Below are positions 1 through 8,000 of a DNA stretch of 11,332 bases, one piece after another. The notes under the pieces were generated by a model. That model was given only the letters and a program-made list of their open reading frames with translations, did no database searches and was not told the origin of the DNA. The position numbers and the translations under genes were made by a program. The stretch comes from Candidatus Zixiibacteriota bacterium (GTDB lineage: Bacteria > Zixibacteria > MSB-5A5 > GN15 > JACZUZ01), in assembly GCA_022572905.1 (NCBI GenBank), contig JACZUZ010000020.1, positions 1 to 11,332 on the forward strand, in the 5' to 3' direction. The stretch's first letter is position 1. Each line of letters begins with the position of its first letter.

Positions 1-366
1 TCCGACATACTGGTCGCCCAACTCTCCCGCCCCGGCGCTGTGATGGGCAATGGTGAATTTCACTTTCCCGAACGGGAAACTATGCGCCCCGCCGCAACCC
101 AGGGGGTGGAATTGACAGCCTTGCGTACCCAGCCACTGCGCCAGTTCATTCGGAGCAATACAGATTGCGCCAGTGCGTTTTGCTATCGAAACAGTGTCGC
201 CAAGATGGTCGCTATGACCGTGGGTGATAATTATGAAGTCTGCTTCAACCTCATCGGCGCTTACTTTCGCCTGAGCGTTACCGGTAATGAATGGATCAAT
301 CAGGATAGTGTGAGTTCCGTCCTCCAGTTGAACCGCCGCATGCCCAAGAAACGTTGCTTTTACCAT
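1..366 (-). CDS. UPF0173 metal-dependent hydrolase (metallo-beta-lactamase fold), 5' part only
   Basis: This is a partial gene: the first 122 codons are visible and the rest lies beyond the left edge. I translated the minus strand from the ATG at 364-366. The protein opens MVKATFLGHAAVQLEDG, continues with ILIDPFITGN, and carries the metal-binding motif THGHSDHLGD (His49, His51, Asp53, His54). Further His residues lie at 108-109. This order matches the UPF0173/YtkL family, metallo-beta-lactamase-fold proteins of about 225 residues with a predicted di-metal hydrolase site; their physiological substrate is not established. A GGGAG about 11 nt before the ATG may be the ribosome binding site. The gene lies 149 bp downstream of mnmA, with a hairpin at the mnmA stop between them, so it is probably its own unit. 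The family call is firm, the function unknown. Confidence 0.88.
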   Translation of the reverse strand, partial: MVKATFLGHAAVQLEDGTHTILIDPFITGNAQAKVSADEVEADFIIITHGHSDHLGDTVSIAKRTGAICIAPNELAQWLGTQGCQFHPLGCGGAHSFPFGKVKFTIAHHSAGAGELGDQYVG

Positions 367-381
367 TTTCAGTTTTTCTCC

Positions 382-394
382 CTGAATAATTCAG
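382..394. promoter_or_regulatory. Short inverted repeat in the leader of the UPF0173 gene
   Basis: CTGAATAATTCAG is a 6-bp perfect inverted repeat around one central base. It lies just upstream of the presumed ribosome binding site of the UPF0173 gene. It could be an operator or a small leader hairpin. It is AT-rich and short, so chance is a real alternative. I found no convincing promoter hexamers in the rest of the 367-510 gap. Confidence 0.2.
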
Positions 395-510
395 AATGCA
401 TAGACTTGTTCGACATCGGTGATCTAATCCAACAACCGAGTAATGGAAAGCTAATTCAAGCGTGGCAGAGATTCAATTAATACTGAAGATTATGAGAGAA
501 ACTCGAGATA

Positions 511-529
511 AACGCCTACCCCAGGCGTT
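511..529 (-). terminator. Hairpin enclosing the mnmA stop codon, possible terminator
   Basis: The sequence AACGCCT-acccc-AGGCGTT forms a perfect 7-bp stem with a 5-nt loop. The mnmA stop codon (516-518) lies at the stem-loop boundary. On the transcribed strand the stem is followed by TATCTCGAGTTTCTC, which is T-containing but not a strong U tract. It may be a weak intrinsic terminator or a 3'-end-stabilising hairpin. It is the best stem in the mnmA-UPF0173 gap. Confidence 0.4.
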
Positions 530-1628
530 CAATCAGACCGCCGCCTAGCGCTATCGCGTCGTCGTAGAAAACTATTGACTGACCGGGAGTGATAGAGCGC
601 TGGGGCTCGTCAAATTCGACTCTGGCCCGGGAACCAGGGAGCGGAGACACTTTTGCCCTGGCGGGGCGGCTCAAATAGCGGATTTTCACTTCGGCGTTGA
701 ATGGCTCGGCCGGATTGTCGAGGGCTATCCAGTTCACCAAACCGACTTCAGCGGTCTTGCTCATCAGGCTGGCCGAATCTCCAACAACAATCCTGGCCCC
801 GGTGGGATCAATTTCCTTGACGTAAACAGGCTTTCTGGTGGATATACCCAATCCTCTTCTCTGACCCAATGTGTAGAACTCCACGCCCTCATGCTCGCCT
901 AGCTTTGCCCCATCTTCATCAACAATTTCTCCGGACGTGAACTTGCGTCCGCGCTTTGCCTCCCACTCACGCAGAAAGCGGTGATAATTGTCGTCGGCCA
1001 CAAAGCAGATTTCGCGAGATTCGGGCCGGTCGGGCCTGGCAATTTTGTATTCGCGGGCCATCTGACGGACCTCGCTTTTCTTTAGCGATCCCAACGGCAT
1101 AAGCGTCCTCGCCAGAGCGTTCTGCGAAAGCCCCCAGAGGGCGTAAGATTGGTCGCGGGTGTGATCGGTTCCTTTCACTATATAATAGCGCCCGGTGTCT
1201 TCGTTTTTCATTATTTGGCTGTAGTGCCCGGTGGCGATAAAATCGCAACCCAATTCCAGCGCGCGTTTCAAGAACCCCTCCCACTTGATCTCAGTGTTGC
1301 AGAGAACACAAGGGTTCGGTGTGCGTCCGGCGCGATATTCCGATACGAAGTTTTTGATCACAGTATTGCGAAACTGCTCAACAAAATTGAGCACATAAAA
1401 GGGCGCCCCGATTGAATCACAAACCTCGCGGCAATCTTCAATTGATTCGAGAGTGCAACATCGTCCGTCCTTCTTGGCCTCGCCGCCCACCTCTGAGAAA
1501 TCCCACAACTTCATATGCGCGCCAATGACCTGATAGCCACGTTCATGCAATAGTCTGAGTGTCACGGCGGAATCAATTCCCCCGGACATCGCCACCAGGA
1601 CCCTTTCTTTTCTGTTGTTGTCTGTCAT
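516..1628 (-). CDS. mnmA: tRNA-specific 2-thiouridylase MnmA
   Basis: MnmA activates U34 of tRNA Lys, Glu and Gln with ATP and inserts sulfur to make 2-thiouridine; it acts in the cytoplasm on sulfur relayed from a cysteine desulfurase. The 370-residue length is typical. The PP-loop SGGIDS is at residues 15-20. TPNPCVLCNTEIKW holds the cysteine aligned with the catalytic Cys of the family (Cys110), and SREICFVADD holds the second, persulfide-forming Cys (Cys208). TGHY is at 133-136 and LGQRRGLGI at 254-262, followed by the C-terminal beta-barrel region. Cys107 and Cys110 form a CxxC, and Cys57-Cys58 are also present, as in the cysteine-rich branch of the family. The start ATG (1626-1628) gives MTDNNRKERVLVAMSGG, in register with homologues. 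A TATAAT box lies 20 bp upstream. The upstream neighbour is a cysteine desulfurase, a sensible sulfur-donor pairing. Confidence 0.97.
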   Translation of the reverse strand: MTDNNRKERVLVAMSGGIDSAVTLRLLHERGYQVIGAHMKLWDFSEVGGEAKKDGRCCTLESIEDCREVCDSIGAPFYVLNFVEQFRNTVIKNFVSEYRAGRTPNPCVLCNTEIKWEGFLKRALELGCDFIATGHYSQIMKNEDTGRYYIVKGTDHTRDQSYALWGLSQNALARTLMPLGSLKKSEVRQMAREYKIARPDRPESREICFVADDNYHRFLREWEAKRGRKFTSGEIVDEDGAKLGEHEGVEFYTLGQRRGLGISTRKPVYVKEIDPTGARIVVGDSASLMSKTAEVGLVNWIALDNPAEPFNAEVKIRYLSRPARAKVSPLPGSRARVEFDEPQRSITPGQSIVFYDDAIALGGGLIERLG

Positions 1629-1648
1629 AATTATTTCGCCAGTGAAGT

Positions 1649-1654
1649 ATTATA
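1649..1654 (-). promoter_or_regulatory. Probable -10 element of the mnmA promoter
   Basis: A perfect TATAAT reads toward mnmA, 20 bp before its ATG, so the leader would be only about 13 nt. The hexamer 17 bp further upstream (TCGAAG, 1672-1677) is a poor -35, so strength is uncertain. No strong Shine-Dalgarno sequence is visible in the short leader (CTGGCGAAATAATT). Confidence 0.45.
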
Positions 1655-1701
1655 CGAAAAATAGATCGCGTCTTCGAACAACATACAAATTAAGCTCCAA
1701 T

Positions 1702-1726
1702 CTTTCACAACTCAAGACTGTGAGAG
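1702..1726 (-). repeat. Hairpin in the desulfurase-mnmA intergenic region
   Basis: CTTTCACA (1702-1709) and TGTGAGAG (1719-1726) can pair over 8 positions, with one G-U, around a 9-nt loop. On the transcript the stem is followed by ATTGGAGCTTAATTTG, which is not a U tract. It could be part of a 3' end, a regulator site or a leader structure; I cannot decide which. Confidence 0.3.
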
Positions 1727-1746
1727 AAATTTGACAATTATAAATT

Positions 1747-1767
1747 CGAGGCGCTTAGTCAGCCTCG
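1747..1767 (-). terminator. GC-rich hairpin enclosing the cysteine desulfurase stop codon
   Basis: On the coding strand CGAGGC-TGACTAAGC-GCCTCG forms a perfect 6-bp GC-rich stem with a 9-nt loop, and the TAA stop (1755-1757) sits in the loop. The stem is followed by AATTTATAATTGTC, an A/T-rich tail rather than a pure U run. A terminator or 3'-protecting hairpin is plausible. The tail is consistent with mnmA having its own promoter downstream. Confidence 0.4.
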
Positions 1768-2936
1768 GCGTACTGGGGAGACATTTTCCGAATGCGAGAG
1801 ATGACATCCGGTAGAATTTCGCCAACTCTGTCGATATCCGCGACCGTGGTTGATTTTCCCATCGAAAAGCGAATAGACGATTTCGCAAGTTCCGGTGTTG
1901 ATCCCATGGCCAGCAATACGGGTGATGGCTCCACAGCGCCCGAACTGCAGGCCGATCCGGACGAAACCGCCACGCTCTCAATATCGAGCGAAAGGATTAT
2001 AGGCTCACCCTCGGCGCCGTCGAATGATAGATTCACCGTGGAGGGCACGCGGGTTAGTTCGCCTTCGACCAGTTCGGGGCCATTCAAGGACATATTCTCA
2101 ATTCGTGAACGAAGCTTTTTGATAAATTTCTCGGACAACTCTATCATTCGCTTGTATTCACTCTCCTGTCGAGCTAGAACCAGCTCCAGCGCTTTTGCCA
2201 GGCCGACAGCGCCAGCTACATTTTCCGTGCCGGGACGACGTCCTTTTTCGTGCGAGCCACCATGCACCAGTGGAGAAATCATAACACCGCTTCTTGCATA
2301 TACAACTCCGGCGCCCTTGGGGCCATAAATCTTATGAGCTGAAATGGTGAGAAGGTCAACACCCAGATCATCAACGTTGACGGGGATTTTGCCCATAGAC
2401 TGCACAGCGTCTGTGTGAAAGAGAGTTCGGCGAGAATGTGCGACTTCGACCAGCGCAGGTATGTCCTGTATAACACCCACCTCGTTATTTGAGTGCATTA
2501 TCGAGACTAGCGACGTGTTGTCATCAAGTGCGTCAGACAGGGTTTTCTCAGTTACATATCCTTCTTTCGTAACCGGTAGCGCCTCGGTGATAAACCCCTC
2601 ATCGATTAAAGCCAGGGCGGATTGACGGATAGCGCTGTGCTCAATAGCGCTATAAAGAACACGACTTCTTTTTTTCTTTAGAGCGCGCGCCACGCCTTTT
2701 AGAGCGATATTGTCAGCCTCGGTTCCGCCCGATGTGAAATATATTTCGGATGTTTCGGCTCCGAGAAGTTCGGCTATTGTGGCGCGAGAATTTTCCAGCG
2801 CAACTTTGCCCTCGCGTCCAAATGAGTGCATAGAGCTGGCATTGCCAAATTTTTCGGTCATATAAGGAATCATGGCGTCCAGAACTTGCGGGTCCACCGG
2901 AGTCGTGGCGTTGTGGTCTAAATATATTGGCTTCAT
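1755..2936 (-). CDS. Cysteine desulfurase, NifS/IscS-type, class V aminotransferase
   Basis: This PLP enzyme converts L-cysteine to alanine and an enzyme persulfide, supplying sulfur for Fe-S clusters and tRNA thiolation. It has 393 residues, usual for the family. The N-terminus MKPIYLDHNATTPVDPQV is diagnostic. Other landmarks are TSGGTEADN (68-76), His100 in AIEHSA, NNEVGVIQD (150-158), TDAVQS (175-180), the PLP-binding Lys202 in SAHKIYGPKG, RPGTENV (234-240), and the sulfur-carrying Cys330 in SSGSACSSG. The same frame stays open another 471 bp upstream, but that part overlaps the 3' end of tamA, and a perfect promoter lies at 2965-2992. The start is therefore set at 2936, with AAGGA and AGGT upstream. 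No iscU, iscR or sufE neighbour is in the window; MnmA, directly downstream, is a likely sulfur client. I cannot separate nifS from iscS, so no symbol is given. Confidence 0.96.
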   Translation of the reverse strand: MKPIYLDHNATTPVDPQVLDAMIPYMTEKFGNASSMHSFGREGKVALENSRATIAELLGAETSEIYFTSGGTEADNIALKGVARALKKKRSRVLYSAIEHSAIRQSALALIDEGFITEALPVTKEGYVTEKTLSDALDDNTSLVSIMHSNNEVGVIQDIPALVEVAHSRRTLFHTDAVQSMGKIPVNVDDLGVDLLTISAHKIYGPKGAGVVYARSGVMISPLVHGGSHEKGRRPGTENVAGAVGLAKALELVLARQESEYKRMIELSEKFIKKLRSRIENMSLNGPELVEGELTRVPSTVNLSFDGAEGEPIILSLDIESVAVSSGSACSSGAVEPSPVLLAMGSTPELAKSSIRFSMGKSTTVADIDRVGEILPDVISRIRKMSPQYAEAD

Positions 2937-2964
2937 TTCATAACCTAAATCCTTCCCCCACTTC

Positions 2965-2992
2965 ATTATATCCTGAAATGGCTCATTGTCAA
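2965..2992 (-). promoter_or_regulatory. Consensus sigma70-type promoter of the cysteine desulfurase gene
   Basis: On the minus strand TTGACA (2987-2992) is followed by a 16-bp spacer and TATAAT (2965-2970). Both hexamers are perfect. Transcription would begin near 2958, giving a leader of about 22 nt that contains AAGGA before the ATG at 2936. The position excludes the upstream in-frame ATG within the -10 box as a start. Confidence 0.8.
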
Positions 2993-3002
2993 GAAATGAA
3001 AT

Positions 3003-3014
3003 CGAATCGATTCG
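3003..3014. promoter_or_regulatory. 12-bp palindrome upstream of the desulfurase promoter, possible operator
   Basis: CGAATCGATTCG is a perfect 12-bp palindrome whose edge is 10 bp upstream of the -35 box. It is flanked by a second TTGACA (3018-3023), 31 bp from the first. The arrangement suits a regulator site in the noncoding gap 2937-3054. It does not obviously match a binding site I can name. Confidence 0.35.
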
Positions 3015-3054
3015 GAATGTCAAGACGCCCGCCGAATCAAAGGCAGGATCAGAG

Positions 3055-4971
3055 CTAGAAAGCGTACAAAATTGTAAAATGCCAGCGACTTCCTGCGGGA
3101 AGTGGGTCCGGAGGAATGCGCGTTGCGTAATCAAGCCTGATCGGTCCGGCGGGAGAAAGGTACTGCACACCAACCCCGTAGGAATATGCCGTGCCTTTGA
3201 TTGAAATTCGCTTGTCATCCGGACCGTCCCATCCATTCCCAGCGTCGAAGAAAAGCGAACTCCAAAACTTATAAAAGATAGGCTGACGAATCTCGAAGTT
3301 AAAGAGAATATACACCTGGGCGCCCAGCGCCAACGGATTACCGTTGGCGTCGGTACCCTGTGGTCCGAGTTCGTCTTTAGAATAACCCCTGATACTGTTT
3401 GCGCCACCTACATAAAATCTATCAATACTAGGCGCCTCTTGATCCGAGCCGAATGGCGCTATATAGCCGCCTTTTACTCTTGTTGCCAGAATCACGTCGT
3501 CATAGAATTCTTTGTATCTCGAAAAGCTGCCCTCGAATTTGACAAAATTGGCGTCACCGCCAAGCAGGCCGCCGAAATACTCGACCCTGCCTTCGCTGAT
3601 TGTACCATGTCTCGGCACAAAAATATGATCGCGAGAATCGCGTCTGATTGCTGCGTATAGTTTTCTACGCACTGAATTACCGGTTGTCTGGCGTATGCTG
3701 TCTGCGGTTGCTGCGTCGACATCGTAAATGCGAACCGATTCATATTGACCACCCATAGACAATCGAAATCTTTCCTCTATTCGGAATTCGGTTTGAATAT
3801 CAATTCGCGAACGCCGAATGCGGAATGGTTGCAATAATGATCTTACGCCCGGCTCGATTTCAAATGAAACCGACAACGGCATTCGAATTCCCAGAAACCA
3901 AGGCTCCACATAGCGCAAACGATATGTGTGTGAGATTAAATTTTGTCCTGCAAAGGCGAAAACACCATCGCCCGACAACTCAAATCTTCGGGTCGTAAAA
4001 ACATTCCGCTTGCCCCATCCTAGAGAGAGCTCACCAACCAGATCGCGAACCGAATCCTGGGCGAAGCCTGTTCGTATCGATACGTAATGTCGACGACGCT
4101 CTTTTACTTTTACCAGAAAAGGAGGATTATACTTTTCTTCGGCTGACAACATTGAGCCATTTTCCTCCAGAAGATGAATTTGCGCCGATGTGAAATATCC
4201 AGAACGAAGAAGTCGTTTCTGGGAATTTAGAATATCATCTCGTCGATATAGGTTTCCCTCGCGAATTTTCAGTTCACGCCTTACAGCGTCGGAGCCAAAA
4301 AATTCCGCTCCTTCGATTTCAATTTTTCCAAACCTGGCCAGGGAATCCGGATCAATTTCGAAAATCACCTTTACCGAATCAACGTTTACCGACGTGTCAA
4401 TAATATAGTTGATAGTTGCATAGGGATAACCCGAGTTGGCGAAATGGCGCTTAAGATCAAGCTGGATGCGCCGAACCTGAAGAGGATTTAGCGCTTTTCC
4501 CGGCTTGAGGTCGCGCATAATTTCTCCAACCTTGCGTCTGTCGAGCTTAAATTCTCCAGTTATGCGACTCGCTGCGAGTGTATAGCGCGATCCCTCTGTA
4601 ATTGAAATCCTTACTATGGCGCTTGAATCGGGACGCATCTCAAATGACTCCTGAATTTTTACAGACAGAAACCCTTCCTGCAGGTACATAACTTTCACTT
4701 CCGATGTATCCCGCAGTATAGTTTCGCGATGAAGATGACAGCGTCGTTTGTGCTTGATATTTGCTAGAAAACCGTAGGTGGCGCTGAAAAGCCGACCCTT
4801 GATTTCACTATCAGAAAAAAACTGGTTCCCCGTAATCACGATAGATTTGATTCGCGGATGAGTGTTTATCCAGCGTTGGGTATCGCGGTCGGTTTCGGGA
4901 GCCGCCGGACTTGCAATAAACGTGACCAGCGCAAACGCGATGACAAAATTTTGAAATGATTTTATTGCCAT
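3055..4971 (-). CDS. TamA/BamA-family outer-membrane protein (Omp85) with three POTRA domains
   Basis: This should be the outer-membrane component of the translocation and assembly module, which helps insert outer-membrane proteins and works with TamB. The 638 residues begin with a signal peptide (about 1-25; hydrophobic FVIAFALVTFIA). Three POTRA-like repeats follow, at about 40-126 (RIKSIVITGN, YLQEGF), 127-207 (RITGEF, FANSGYPYA) and 212-290 (RFGKIEIEGAEFF, LLRSGYF). The rest is a 16-strand-type barrel with the Omp85 loop-6 motif IRGY (527-530), FDAGNGW (575-581), GPIRLDYA (609-616) and a C-terminal Phe (FTILYAF), as expected for a beta-signal. Three POTRAs and the adjacent tamB favour TamA over BamA (usually five). 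An in-frame TAG lies two codons before the ATG, so this start is the first possible, though it has no clear Shine-Dalgarno sequence. It lies 48 bp after tamB. Confidence 0.9.
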   Translation of the reverse strand: MAIKSFQNFVIAFALVTFIASPAAPETDRDTQRWINTHPRIKSIVITGNQFFSDSEIKGRLFSATYGFLANIKHKRRCHLHRETILRDTSEVKVMYLQEGFLSVKIQESFEMRPDSSAIVRISITEGSRYTLAASRITGEFKLDRRKVGEIMRDLKPGKALNPLQVRRIQLDLKRHFANSGYPYATINYIIDTSVNVDSVKVIFEIDPDSLARFGKIEIEGAEFFGSDAVRRELKIREGNLYRRDDILNSQKRLLRSGYFTSAQIHLLEENGSMLSAEEKYNPPFLVKVKERRRHYVSIRTGFAQDSVRDLVGELSLGWGKRNVFTTRRFELSGDGVFAFAGQNLISHTYRLRYVEPWFLGIRMPLSVSFEIEPGVRSLLQPFRIRRSRIDIQTEFRIEERFRLSMGGQYESVRIYDVDAATADSIRQTTGNSVRRKLYAAIRRDSRDHIFVPRHGTISEGRVEYFGGLLGGDANFVKFEGSFSRYKEFYDDVILATRVKGGYIAPFGSDQEAPSIDRFYVGGANSIRGYSKDELGPQGTDANGNPLALGAQVYILFNFEIRQPIFYKFWSSLFFDAGNGWDGPDDKRISIKGTAYSYGVGVQYLSPAGPIRLDYATRIPPDPLPAGSRWHFTILYAF

Positions 4972-5019
4972 TGTCTAGCTGTCATTGTCAAATTGTAACT
5001 TTCATTAATGGGTCGCTAC

Positions 5020-8000
5020 CTAGTAATCCCACCCGAAATTCAAGAACAGAAAATAAAAGTCGTTTTCGTCGCGTCGCCCTTGCACAAGAAGCCGCCTTCC
5101 AATGTAGGCTTCGAATCCCAATTCCTGGCCGGTTACGCCAATATCTGACCTACCATACGTATACAGGTTTGGCAAAACATACAGCCCCAGCGTCAACTGA
5201 GAGCTGACCAGATCCACGTTCGGATCAATATCAAATGTTTCAACTCCAATAGATCTCGCTCCAAAACGCGAAAGATCCGCAGTGATCAGCGAAGCGCCAT
5301 ACCGCGCGGCGTGCTCAGTTAGCGCCGTGGCTGTGTTGTTCCCGCCGATTCCTCCGCCGAACGCGATTGCCGTGTAGAGTTGGTCATTACTTATTTTTTC
5401 TCCCTCTCGTACATCAGGATCATCGAATGGTGAGACAATCGGACTCTCAAGATTGCCGGATATTTGGATAACGGCTATTTTCTGACGAGACTTGCCCGGT
5501 TCTGAGGAAATTCGATCCAGATCAGGCACGCGAATCTTTGTTCGAGCAACTATATTTAATTTGGGGTTGTTGACGGCGTAGTCATCATTTAACACAGTAC
5601 CGCCCGGATCAATTTGCCACGAGCCCGGCGGCATATAGAGCTTGCCTCTGATAAACTCCAGGTTGTAAACAAAACTCCACAGTCCCAGACTTCGCCGCAC
5701 ATTAGCGGTTCCCTTGAATTCGGCTTCAAGCTCACTGTTTCTGACCCGGCAGTTCTTGGGAATTTCAATATCGACATCGACATTCCATGCCTCGGGGCGC
5801 TCGAATTGTGTAAGAAGCGCATATCCGGCGTCCTCGGGAAGAAATTCCTCTTCATACAAAGCGGAGCTTAACTGAATTTCACCTTCGACAGTTGGCGGTG
5901 TTATTCCCATCACGCGCAATTGCGCGTCCGCCTTACCTCGAAACGCGCCGAGTGTGTAATTAATTGGAAGGTTAGTCATATTCACATCAATAGCATAGTC
6001 TATGCTATCAATACCGAGAATTTCCATCCCGCCCGTAATAGTAACATGTCCGAATTTCTCAGGATCAAATTTTGATGACTTCCCATTGACATTTAGCCGC
6101 GGCGGAAACCATGCGGCGCCGCTAGTAATATCCACCTGGCGGCCGTTCATTGTGAACTCCAGCGCAAATGAATCAGACGGTATTTCCATTTGATATATTT
6201 TAATTTTCCCGTTACTCAACCGCGCTGACCCATAAAGAAGCGGATTTAAGGGCGTTCCCCTCACCAACATATTCGACTCAAACGATCCGATTAGCTCTTC
6301 AACATCGGTCAACAGGAGTGACACGAAGTCAAAGCGCGATTCACGCGAATTCACCTCCAAAAATTGCGCTGAAGGGAAGAGAAGGCCTCCCTGACCATCG
6401 AAACCCGGATCAATCGGAACTGTACCGGTGATCGAATGTTTACCGGGATAGCTTTCGACATCGAACCTGTTTATTGTCAGAAGTTTATTGCCGTAATTAA
6501 AATCTGTCGTAATATCACCAATCAACAAGTCTTGAAAATACAGAGAATCAAGCGACCCTTCGAGAGAGAATTCAGGCTCGACTATAGTTCCTTTCATTTC
6601 GCCGGAGCAACTCAATTTTCCATTCATTTCCATGTCGTAAGGCAAGAGGCTTAACCACGGAGCGAGATCAACATCTTTCAACTCATACTTAAGATCAACT
6701 TCGTCGGAAAAATTCAGCCGACCTGTCGCTGAGAACTTCCCGTCCTTTCCGGACATCGATAGCGCATTGATGGTCAATCCGAGCGTGTCGTAATCAATTC
6801 TGACCGGTTCAGTTTCGTCGTATGTACGCCCCTGGAAATCGAGTTTGGCATCGGTAAGAACTATGGGGATAGGAACAGGCGCATAATCAAGTTTGCCCTC
6901 CATGCGCAAATGAGTTTCGCCGGAGTGAACTCTAATCGAATCAGCGGTTATGATGTTTGAGTCAATTCGCACAGCGAAAATAACACTATCCACTGGAGTG
7001 TCCCAGGCGCTAATGTCGCGTAGATATCCACTCGCCCATCCCTGGCGAGCGCTGAAAATGCGGTCGATTGAAAATTCGTACCATGATCGACCCGCATAAA
7101 TCTCATAGAGCCAGAGACTATCGCTCCACAATTTTCCTTTCAGATTCGGGTCGGCGAGTTTTCCGGTTAGTTGACACGAGGCGCGAGCGCGTCCCGCAGG
7201 TCTATCGATAAAAGTTATCCCTGCGAATCTCTGAAGGTTTCTGAAATGCGCAGTCCCATGTAAGTCTATTTCGCCTTCGTATTCTATAGCGCCGGAGAAT
7301 TGGAATTTATTATTAAAATACACAGACATGAAACCCGGATGAAAGCGCACGCTGTCGGTTGTGATTGTCATCGAACCTTCTGAGCTATGCAGATGAAAGT
7401 CCGCAAACCGCGATTCGTCCAAGGTAACGTCTAGGTTGACAATCATATCGGTGGACCTCAAACCCGAACCGAGCGCTGTCACCAAGCCGTTTATATCTGA
7501 TTCAGGAGATCCGAATACAAGTTGTGACAAGTCAAAATTCCGCACCGCTCCGTCAAACGCATACGTCACCTCATCTTCCGAAAATTCAAACTCCATCTTC
7601 CCCTGTATACCACAACCGTTTAGCGCAAGCCCGTAAATTGTGTCCGCTCGCACAGTGATTCCGGTCTTTGTTTTGATCATCGTTAAATCACAATTGATTT
7701 CTTCAAAAGAGCGCCCCATAAATTCTCCAGCGATTTCAAAAGGACCAGTTATAACGCTATCCGAAAAATCGCAGACCCCGGAAACACTTAATTGTCCGCT
7801 CAACTCCAAACCCAGAAGCCTCGAAAGGTAGTCCATGTCGATTCTACTTTTTTGCAGAGAAAGCCGCCCTCCCGGTTCATCGCCAAACTTTAGCATGCCG
7901 CTCATCGACGCGGATATCTTGCCCATGTCGATATCAATATCAGTGAAGACAGCGTTCTCGGCGGATAGTGTGAGCTTACCACGGGCTGAAACTATTTCGC

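Noticed and set aside
40..480. Plus-strand open frame of 146 codons
   Set aside because: The minus strand of the same stretch encodes a recognisable UPF0173 hydrolase with its metal motif; the plus-strand product resembles nothing and is its antisense shadow.
1792..2328. Plus-strand frame of 178 codons opposite the cysteine desulfurase
   Set aside because: Antisense to a well-conserved enzyme, low-complexity Ser/Pro-rich product, no family resemblance.
2937..3407. N-terminal extension of the cysteine desulfurase in the same frame
   Set aside because: It overlaps the conserved C-terminal barrel of tamA and crosses a perfect promoter. Homologous proteins begin at MKPIYLDHNATT.
3055..4971. Calling the Omp85 protein BamA
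   Set aside because: It has about three POTRA domains, not five, and is next to tamB; no lpxD, skp or other bam-locus neighbours are present.
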